Positions 1-5,014 of a stretch of 5,014 nucleotides of DNA are shown one piece after another; position 1 is the first letter of the stretch, and the number at the start of each line of letters is the position of its first letter. The stretch is from Syntrophomonadaceae bacterium (GTDB lineage: Bacteria > Bacillota_D > Dethiobacteria > DTU022 > UBA8154): positions 1 to 5,014 of the forward strand of contig SKMY01000266.1 in NCBI GenBank assembly GCA_007120815.1. Direction: 5' to 3'. The notes under the pieces were generated by a model that saw only the letters and a program-made list of their open reading frames with translations, did no database searches and was not told the origin of the DNA. A program made the translations under genes and the position numbers.

Positions 1-1758
1 CTCTTTTCCTTCAACTTGCTCCTGTACCAGAAATCCTTCCAACCCTTCTCCGGCCAGTTGTATGAGATGATCGCATTTCTCCTGAACCTCTTGCGCACTA
101 TTTAAGCCAGCTATGACCCCACCATGTTCAGTTTTATGCAGCCACTTGGAAGTAACAGCCTTCAGAACAACGGGAAACCCCAAGCTCTCAGCAGATTTAA
201 GCGCTTCCGGGGTATTTTGTGCATATTTAGTATTCGCTATTGGCACCCCATAATCATTTAGATGTAAAAGCGCTTCCAGACCTAAAATGTTTTTGTTTTC
301 ATGTTTTCTGATCATAGTATTCCTGTAAAATGGCTTTTTCCCTTTTTCTTTTTCTTTGAGTGTTTTCACGGACTGATTGGTCAACTTCGAATAGCGGTGG
401 GCTGCACCAAGGCCTCTTACCGCTCTTTCAATGGATGGGAAAGTAACCGTAAGAGGCAGGCTTTCAAATTTTTCCCTTTCCTGCCATGTATGTTCGCCGT
501 AAATCCATAAAGAAAGGGGTTTCTTGATTTGAGTAGAATTAACATGCTCTTTGAGCAGGTTATACAGTTTAGGGTAGCAGTTGAAATCTTTGTGCAGAGG
601 TGACGATACGGCGACATGGCCAATAATAACGCCGCCGATATCTTCTCTTTGCCAAAAATCTTTTAAAGTCATTTCAAGCACGTTAAGATAATCTTTGTTT
701 AGTCCCACGGGCCACATATCAACAGGATTTCCCAGTTCAAACCATTCAGGTGAGAACTCCTTGAGCTTTTTCATGATTCTATCGGATAGAGGTGGTGTAT
801 TTAATCCTTCCTTCTCACAGGCGTCCACCCCCAGGATTCCGGCCCCGCCAGATCCAGTAATTATGCCAATATTTTCGCTGGCCATTGGGGGAAATTTAAG
901 CAGAGATTTAATATAATCCTTAAACTCCGTTGTATCATTCGCCCTTATGATTCCAGCACGCCGGAAAGCAATATCAAAAATTTCGTCTTCACCGGTTAGG
1001 GAGCCGGTGTGGGAAAGCGCTGCGTTGGCGCCTTTAGCGCTGCGTCCTGTTTTAAGTACTATGATAGGTTTTTTCTGAGTGACCCTGCTTGCCGTTTCTA
1101 AAAAAGCTTTTCCCCGCTTTAGTCCTTCCATATGCATAGCAATCACTTTGATTTCGGGATCATCTTCTAGATATTCCAGCACATCCACGTAATCTACATC
1201 GCTCATATTACCAAGATCTATTGTTTTTCCCAGGTTGTTATCGATAAAGTTATCTTGTCCTATTTGTAAAATTCCTGTTTGCGCAATGACTGCAAGGGGG
1301 CGAGGTTCAGAAGGGCGAGAAACTTCTATAAAAGCGCTGGTAAAACCAGAAAAAGTGTTGATCACTCCCATCGTATTGGGTCCAACAATCCTCGCTCCAC
1401 TAATTTTAGCTAATCGAACGATTTCTTTTTGCAGTTCTTTTCCTTTTTCATCTGCGTCACTAAAACCCTGGCTGATAATGATGTAGTTTTTTATTTTATT
1501 GTTTAAGCACGCTTTAAAATTTTCAAGTACCCGGTCTCTTCCCAAAGAAATAATTGCCACATCCACATTCTCAGGAAGATCATTAATTGAAGAAAAGGCT
1601 TTTAAGCCGGCGATTTCATTTGCCCTGGGGTTAATGGGGTAGACTCTTCCCTTATATCCAAAGCGCAGAAGTATTTCAGCAATATTATTATTCCCCTCAC
1701 CTGTTCTTCTTGGTGCTCCGATGATCGCTACAGATGATGGGTTAAAAAAAGAATCCAT
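1..1758 (-). CDS. NDP-forming acyl-CoA synthetase (acetate--CoA ligase, ADP-forming, family), C-terminus cut by window edge
   Basis: This is a cytosolic enzyme of the family that interconverts acyl-CoA + ADP + Pi with free acid + CoA + ATP through phosphohistidine intermediates. My translation gives 586 uninterrupted codons to the window edge. Domains in order: an N-terminal CoA-binding Rossmann domain (about 5-130, with VAIIGAPRRTG at its start), a succinyl-CoA-ligase-like domain (about 147-285), a second ligase domain (about 290-440, with IGIITGSGGAGILGVDA and NPVDMWP), a Lys/Glu-rich linker (467-476), and the start of an ATP-grasp domain (about 490 onward). The expected phosphorylated His is H250 in ALSHTGSLTG, with the conserved Glu at E211. 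The second relay His is probably H541 in WLHKTEHGGV. This is the fused alpha-beta layout. Family members are about 700 residues, so roughly 115 are missing, and a C-terminal GNAT domain as in PatZ-type lysine acetyltransferases cannot be excluded. The ATG at 1756-1758 has GGAGG eight bases upstream. The acyl substrate cannot be read from sequence. The gene is more AT-rich than its neighbours. Confidence 0.93.
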   Translation of the reverse strand, partial: MDSFFNPSSVAIIGAPRRTGEGNNNIAEILLRFGYKGRVYPINPRANEIAGLKAFSSINDLPENVDVAIISLGRDRVLENFKACLNNKIKNYIIISQGFSDADEKGKELQKEIVRLAKISGARIVGPNTMGVINTFSGFTSAFIEVSRPSEPRPLAVIAQTGILQIGQDNFIDNNLGKTIDLGNMSDVDYVDVLEYLEDDPEIKVIAMHMEGLKRGKAFLETASRVTQKKPIIVLKTGRSAKGANAALSHTGSLTGEDEIFDIAFRRAGIIRANDTTEFKDYIKSLLKFPPMASENIGIITGSGGAGILGVDACEKEGLNTPPLSDRIMKKLKEFSPEWFELGNPVDMWPVGLNKDYLNVLEMTLKDFWQREDIGGVIIGHVAVSSPLHKDFNCYPKLYNLLKEHVNSTQIKKPLSLWIYGEHTWQEREKFESLPLTVTFPSIERAVRGLGAAHRYSKLTNQSVKTLKEKEKGKKPFYRNTMIRKHENKNILGLEALLHLNDYGVPIANTKYAQNTPEALKSAESLGFPVVLKAVTSKWLHKTEHGGVIAGLNSAQEVQEKCDHLIQLAGEGLEGFLVQEQVEGKE

Positions 1759-1766
1759 CTGCTTAT

Positions 1767-1771
1767 CCTCC
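1767..1771 (-). promoter_or_regulatory. Ribosome binding site of the acyl-CoA synthetase
   Basis: On the minus strand GGAGG lies eight bases before the ATG at 1756-1758. It fixes that start, which also places the Rossmann motif (VAIIGAP) at the expected distance from the N-terminus. Confidence 0.85.
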
Positions 1772-1804
1772 AATCTGTATCTACTCAGCCATTGTCTTTG
1801 ATAA

Positions 1805-1845
1805 AGTCAGAAAGAGGGTATTCACCCTCTTTTATTATCCTGACT
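1805..1845 (-). terminator. Bulged inverted repeat in the gap; possible terminator, attenuator or mRNA-stabilising hairpin
   Basis: Read on the minus strand, AAAGAGGGT (1832-1824) and ACCCTCTTT (1819-1811) form a perfect 9-bp stem with a GAAT loop. AGTCAG (1845-1840) and CTGACT (1810-1805) form a 6-bp outer stem that stacks directly on it, leaving a 7-base bulge (GATAATA) on the 5' side only. The structure begins 34 bases past the acyl-CoA dehydrogenase stop and ends 46 bases before the synthetase start. On the minus strand no good U-run follows (CTGACTTTATC), so it is not a textbook intrinsic terminator. On the plus strand the inner stem is followed by TATTAT, but no plus-strand gene needs terminating. 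The pairing is seen directly. The role is inferred: partial termination or an RNA processing/stability element between the dehydrogenase and synthetase genes. Confidence 0.45.
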
Positions 1846-1879
1846 ATTTCATTTTCCTGCTCATAAACAGTGTTTTATA

Positions 1880-3016
1880 TCAGCTCATAAGGTTTTGGGC
1901 AATGACAATTCTTTGTATCTCGTTAGTGCCTTCGTAAATCTGCATGATCTTGGCATCCCTCATGTATTTTTCCAGGGGGTATTCCTTGGAATACCCGTAA
2001 CCTCCGTGTACCTGCACGGCTTCCACGGTCACCCGCATGGCTACATCACCGGCAAAGCATTTGGACATGGCCGATTCCGTGGAAAAGCGCACGCCTTTTT
2101 GAGAAACCATGTATGCTGCCCGGTGGATCAGGAGCCTGGCGGCGTCAATTTCCATGGCCATGTCGGCCAGCTTGAACTGGATAGCCTGAAACTGGGCAAT
2201 GGGGCGGCCAAACTGCTCTCTTTCCTTGGCATATTTTAAGGCTTTTTCGTAAGCCGCCCTGGCCACACCCAGGGCCATGGCACCGACCATGGGCCTGGAG
2301 ATATCCAGGGTGGTCATGGCTATCTTGAAGCCTTCGCCTTCTTCACCCAACCTGTTGCTGACAGGCACGCGAACGTCTTCAAAAAATACTTCAGACGTGT
2401 TGGAGGCGCGTATGCCCATTTTGTTCTCTTTTTTACCGGCGGAAAGCCCCGGCGTTCCTTTTTCAACCACAATGGCAGTAAGGCCTTTAAGCCCCTTGCT
2501 TTTATCTACGGTGGCAAATACAGTATAGATATCTGCAAAACCACCGTTGGTGATAAAACACTTGCTGCCATTGATGACGTACTCATCGCCCTCCCTGCGG
2601 GCTACAGTTGCCACGGAGGCGGCATCGGAACCCGCGCCCGGTTCTGTTAAGCAAAACGCCGCAAACTTGCCTTCGCTTAAGGGCGTTAAAAACTTCTTTT
2701 TCTGCTCATGGTTTCCGCCGATGAGGATGGGATAGGACGCAAGAGAATTGGCTGCAGCCCCGGTGGTTATGCCGGCACAACCCCTGGCCAGCTCTTCAAT
2801 AACCAGGCAGGCCGTGATCATGTCCAGCCCCGACCCGCCGTATTCCTGTGGGACCGTCATGGTGCTAAAACCCTGCAAAATCATATCTTGCAGCAAGTCC
2901 ATGGGCACTTCATTTTTTTCATCATATTCCGCCGCAACGGGTTCAATCTTGTTTTCTGCATAATCCCGGGCCATTTTTTGCATGGTTAATTGTTCTTCTG
3001 TAAGCGAGAAATTCAT
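1880..3016 (-). CDS. Acyl-CoA dehydrogenase (short-/medium-chain, butyryl-CoA dehydrogenase-like)
   Basis: This is a cytosolic FAD flavoenzyme that oxidises acyl-CoA to trans-2-enoyl-CoA and passes electrons to electron-transfer flavoprotein. It has 378 residues, the usual length for the soluble family (about 380). Domains in order: N-terminal helical (about 5-115), middle beta (about 120-215, with signature FCLTEPGAGSD at 121-131), and C-terminal helical (about 225-378, with signature around QVHGGYGYSKEYPLEKYMRD, 335-354). The catalytic base is expected at E362 in IYEGTNEIQR, the position used by short- and medium-chain enzymes rather than the shifted Glu of isovaleryl/long-chain types. The REQFGRPIAQFQAIQ segment (266-280) is typical of the FAD-contacting region. 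The ATG at 3014-3016 has AGGAGG eight bases upstream. It lies 18 bases downstream of the hydroxyacyl-CoA dehydrogenase stop, so the two are almost certainly co-transcribed. No etfA or etfB is in view. Chain-length preference is uncertain. Confidence 0.96.
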   Translation of the reverse strand: MNFSLTEEQLTMQKMARDYAENKIEPVAAEYDEKNEVPMDLLQDMILQGFSTMTVPQEYGGSGLDMITACLVIEELARGCAGITTGAAANSLASYPILIGGNHEQKKKFLTPLSEGKFAAFCLTEPGAGSDAASVATVARREGDEYVINGSKCFITNGGFADIYTVFATVDKSKGLKGLTAIVVEKGTPGLSAGKKENKMGIRASNTSEVFFEDVRVPVSNRLGEEGEGFKIAMTTLDISRPMVGAMALGVARAAYEKALKYAKEREQFGRPIAQFQAIQFKLADMAMEIDAARLLIHRAAYMVSQKGVRFSTESAMSKCFAGDVAMRVTVEAVQVHGGYGYSKEYPLEKYMRDAKIMQIYEGTNEIQRIVIAQNLMS

Positions 3017-3024
3017 ATCTTAAA

Positions 3025-3030
3025 CCTCCT
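3025..3030 (-). promoter_or_regulatory. Ribosome binding site of the acyl-CoA dehydrogenase
   Basis: A perfect AGGAGG in an A-rich run lies eight bases before the ATG. It fills most of the 18-base gap after the upstream gene's TAA, leaving no room for a separate promoter. The two genes are therefore read from one message. Confidence 0.9.
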
Positions 3031-3034
3031 TTTT

Positions 3035-3886
3035 TTAGTTGTACTGATAAAAACCGCGTCTTGATTTTCGGCCAAAGTGACCGGCCCTGACCAGTTTTCT
3101 CAAAAGCGGGCAAGCCCGGTACTTGGAGTCACCGGTTTCCTTGTGCAGCGTGTCAATAACCATGAGTAACGTGTCAAGGCCAATCAGATCAGACAGGGCA
3201 AGAGGGCCAATGGGATGGTTTGCCCCAAGGACCATGCCCTTATCGATATCTTCCGCGCTGGCGATTCCCTCCTGCAAAACAAAGATGGCTTCGTTGATCA
3301 TGGGGACCAGGATGCGGTTGACAGCAAAAAGCGGTGCTTCCTCCACGGCAATCGGTTCTTTGCCCAGCTTGCGTGATACGTCTAGAGCCAAATTAAATAT
3401 TTCGTCGGACGTGTCGCTTCCCTTGATGACCTCTACCAGCTTCATTACAGGCACGGGGTTAAAAAAGTGCATACCGACCACTTTTTCCGGCCTTTTTGTG
3501 GCAGAAGCAATTTCTGTAATGCTCAGACCGGACGTGTTTGAAGCCAGTATTGTCTCCGGTTGGCAGGTTGAGTCCAGCCTGGCGTACAGGGTTTTTTTAG
3601 CCTCCATGTTTTCAAAGATGGCTTCTATGACCATGTCTACATCTGCCAGGTGTTCAAGGTTGGTGGTAATGGCGATCCTGCCCAGGATAGCTCCCATATC
3701 TTCTTTTGTCAGGCGGCCTTTTTCGACATTCCGTGACAGGTTTTTTTCGATGCCTTTTAATCCTTTTTCAATAAATGTTGTTTCAACATCGTTTAAAAGC
3801 ACATCGTAACCTGCCTGTGCTGCGACCTGAGCGATACCGCTGCCCATTAAACCTGCTCCAATTACGCCTACTTTTTTGATTTCCAC
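3035..3886 (-). CDS. hbd: 3-hydroxybutyryl-CoA dehydrogenase (short-chain 3-hydroxyacyl-CoA dehydrogenase)
   Basis: This enzyme interconverts (S)-3-hydroxyacyl-CoA and 3-ketoacyl-CoA with NAD(P). It sits between hydratase and thiolase in beta-oxidation, or the reverse in butyrate formation. It has 283 residues, matching the single-function bacterial family (about 282). The N-terminal Rossmann domain begins with VGVIGAGLMGSG (6-17). Catalytic-site residues by family position are S119 (SNTSG), H140 in GMHFFNP, E152 (KLVEVI) and N190 (VNR). The C-terminal dimerisation domain runs from about 185 and carries NHPIGPLALSDLIGLDT (223-239). The start is GTG at 3884-3886. An in-frame TAG lies only two codons upstream (3890-3892), and the next Met is inside the Rossmann motif, so GTG is effectively forced. 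One oddity is PLF at 185-187 where the family usually has PGF. It lies 60 bases after thiolase and 18 before the acyl-CoA dehydrogenase. Confidence 0.97.
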   Translation of the reverse strand: MEIKKVGVIGAGLMGSGIAQVAAQAGYDVLLNDVETTFIEKGLKGIEKNLSRNVEKGRLTKEDMGAILGRIAITTNLEHLADVDMVIEAIFENMEAKKTLYARLDSTCQPETILASNTSGLSITEIASATKRPEKVVGMHFFNPVPVMKLVEVIKGSDTSDEIFNLALDVSRKLGKEPIAVEEAPLFAVNRILVPMINEAIFVLQEGIASAEDIDKGMVLGANHPIGPLALSDLIGLDTLLMVIDTLHKETGDSKYRACPLLRKLVRAGHFGRKSRRGFYQYN

Positions 3887-3895
3887 CCGCTATCT

Positions 3896-3901
3896 CCTCC
3901 T
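3896..3901 (-). promoter_or_regulatory. Ribosome binding site that supports the GTG start of hbd
   Basis: AGGAGG (within AAAGGAGGAG) lies nine bases before the GTG at 3884-3886 and supports that non-ATG start. The rest of the 60-base gap is AT-rich and carries two tandem copies of GTTAGT (minus strand, 3946-3935) directly after the thiolase stop. I see no convincing terminator or promoter there, so thiolase and hbd are probably in one operon. Confidence 0.88.
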
Positions 3902-3946
3902 TTATAAATACTTAATATTTCCTCACTACTAAGGACTAACACTAAC

Positions 3947-5014
3947 TTATGGGCAGTTTTCAATTAACATGGACATGCCCATCCCTCCGCCAACGCAAAG
4001 GGAAGCCATGCCCAGGGTGATGTCTCTTCTTTTAAGCTCATAAATTAAAGAAGTGGTTATCCTGGCACCGGTTGCGCCTACAGGATGTCCTAACCCGATG
4101 CCGCTGCCATTCACGTTAACAATATCCCTGTTCAAACCGAGCAGTTTTTCGCAGGCCAGGTATTGCGCTGCGAAGGCTTCGTTTAACTCGATTAACTGGA
4201 TATCATCTAAAGAAATGTTCGCTTTTTTCAGCAACTTTTGAGTTGCCGGAACCGGCCCATAACCCATTAGCCACGGCTCAACGGCTGCCCAGGCATAAGA
4301 CACGATGCGTGCCAATGGTTTAATGCCCAGTTCCCGGGCTTTGGATTCTTTCATTAATACCACTGCGGCAGCACCGTCGTTAAGTCCTGAAGAATTGCCT
4401 GCCGTGACAGTGCCTTCTTTCTTAAATACGGGAGGCAGCTTGGTTAAATCCTCCATTGTTAAATTGCCCCGGGGATGTTCATCTTTATCAACAATTTTGG
4501 TTCCTTTTCGAGTCGTGATTTCAAACGGCATGATCTGGCTGTCAAAATAACCTTTTTCCATTGCCTGGGCCGCATTCTGGTGGCTTCTTAAGGCGACTTC
4601 ATCCTGCTCCTCCCGGGTAATATGATACTTTTCAGCCAGGTTTTCTGCCGTCACACCCATGATGACGTTATAGTTGGGGTCGTGCAGCAGTTCCCAGAGT
4701 GCGTCCGTCATTTCACCGTGCTGAAGGCGCTTGCCCCAGCGTGCATCTTTTAGAGCATACGGGGCAGAACTCATCCCTTCTGTACCGCCTGCCACAACAA
4801 TTTCGGTATCTCCCAGGGCAATTTCTTGAAAACCGCTGACAATGGCCTGCATACCGGAGCTGCATTGCCGTTGAATGGTAAAGGCCGGTGTTTCTAGGGG
4901 AATGCCGGCTTTTATCGCTGCCATACGGGCGATATTGGCTTCATCATATCTCATGATACAGTTACCCAGGATCACTTCGTCGATTTGTTCCGGTTCCAGT
5001 TTTGATCGTTTGAC
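3947..5014 (-). CDS. Thiolase (acetyl-CoA C-acyltransferase / acetyl-CoA acetyltransferase), N-terminus cut by window edge
   Basis: This enzyme cleaves 3-ketoacyl-CoA with CoA to acetyl-CoA and a shortened acyl-CoA, or condenses two acetyl-CoA in reverse. The window holds 355 residues plus the TAA stop, and the frame runs off the right edge without a start. The GTG at 4973-4975 (Val of VILGNCIMR) is internal, because conserved thiolase sequence continues upstream of it to the edge. Numbered from the edge, the nucleophile is C51 ([10 protein letters not shown]), followed by [11 protein letters not shown], the NEAFA motif, H310 ([12 protein letters not shown]) and the second catalytic C340 (SLCVGGGMG). 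Spacings C51-H310 (259) and H310-C340 (30) equal those of Zoogloea thiolase (C89, H348, C378), so about 38 N-terminal residues lie outside. The active site is intact. Biosynthetic and degradative thiolases cannot be separated safely here. It is the first gene visible in this minus-strand cluster. Confidence 0.96.
   Translation of the reverse strand, partial: VKRSKLEPEQIDEVILGNCIMRYDEANIARMAAIKAGIPLETPAFTIQRQCSSGMQAIVSGFQEIALGDTEIVVAGGTEGMSSAPYALKDARWGKRLQHGEMTDALWELLHDPNYNVIMGVTAENLAEKYHITREEQDEVALRSHQNAAQAMEKGYFDSQIMPFEITTRKGTKIVDKDEHPRGNLTMEDLTKLPPVFKKEGTVTAGNSSGLNDGAAAVVLMKESKARELGIKPLARIVSYAWAAVEPWLMGYGPVPATQKLLKKANISLDDIQLIELNEAFAAQYLACEKLLGLNRDIVNVNGSGIGLGHPVGATGARITTSLIYELKRRDITLGMASLCVGGGMGMSMLIENCP

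Noticed and set aside
301..1486. Short open frames on both strands within the left third, suggesting a degraded gene
   Set aside because: Full translation of the minus strand from 1758 to 1 is open and matches one protein family end to end. The gene is intact within the window and only lacks its stop because of the edge.
1759..1879. Promoter for the synthetase
   Set aside because: GATAAT (1839-1834, minus strand) resembles a -10 box, but no acceptable -35 lies 16-18 bases upstream. Other candidates are equally weak, so none is listed.
1895..2989. Several plus-strand open frames opposite the acyl-CoA dehydrogenase
   Set aside because: They are shadows of a well-supported minus-strand gene. 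They overlap each other and have no protein family character.
3123..3809. 228-codon plus-strand open frame opposite hbd
   Set aside because: It is antisense to a gene with an intact family fold and catalytic residues. The product has no recognisable domain and looks like a low-complexity Ser/Met-rich shadow translation.
3935..3946. Tandem GTTAGT repeat after the thiolase stop
   Set aside because: There are only two copies of six bases in an AT-rich gap, which is easily chance. No operator or repeat family is recognisable.
4973..4975. GTG as the thiolase start
   Set aside because: Thiolase-like sequence continues in frame upstream to the edge. Spacing to the catalytic Cys shows about 50 residues should precede that Cys inside the window and about 38 more outside it.

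Overview
The window holds four protein genes, all on the minus strand, so transcription runs from right to left. In that order they are: a thiolase (cut off at the right edge), a short-chain 3-hydroxyacyl-CoA dehydrogenase, an acyl-CoA dehydrogenase, and an NDP-forming acyl-CoA synthetase (cut off at the left edge). Together they make a fatty-acid / butyrate beta-oxidation type cluster. The apparent absence of a long frame in the left third is an edge effect. I translated the minus strand codon by codon from 1758 to 1 and the frame is open throughout, with no frameshift or stop.

Layout. Thiolase occupies 3947-5014 and lacks about 38 N-terminal residues. A 60-base gap with a strong ribosome binding site follows. 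The hydroxyacyl-CoA dehydrogenase is at 3035-3886 and starts with GTG. An 18-base gap that is almost entirely Shine-Dalgarno follows. The acyl-CoA dehydrogenase is at 1880-3016. A 121-base gap follows, holding a bulged inverted repeat and a start-less 29-codon open frame. The NDP-forming acyl-CoA synthetase is at 1-1758 and lacks its C-terminus. No stretch longer than about 120 bases is without a gene. I see no RNA gene, mobile element, CRISPR array or attachment site.

How the genes fit together. In the degradative direction the acyl-CoA dehydrogenase makes enoyl-CoA, a hydratase not present in this window would hydrate it, the hydroxyacyl-CoA dehydrogenase makes 3-ketoacyl-CoA, and thiolase releases acetyl-CoA. 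The NDP-forming ligase could either activate the acid at the start or turn the product acyl-CoA into free acid plus ATP at the end. The same enzymes could in principle run toward butyrate synthesis. The sequence does not fix the direction.

Organism. Near-perfect AGGAGG-type ribosome binding sites 8-9 bases from each start, a GTG start, and this gene content suggest an anaerobic Firmicute (Clostridia, possibly a sulfate-reducing or syntrophic Peptococcaceae-like lineage). This is inference from style and content only. The synthetase gene is visibly more AT-rich than the acyl-CoA dehydrogenase gene, so it may have a different history. I do not see a previously undescribed system. The intergenic structure at 1785-1874 and the composition break beside it are the parts most worth a second look.
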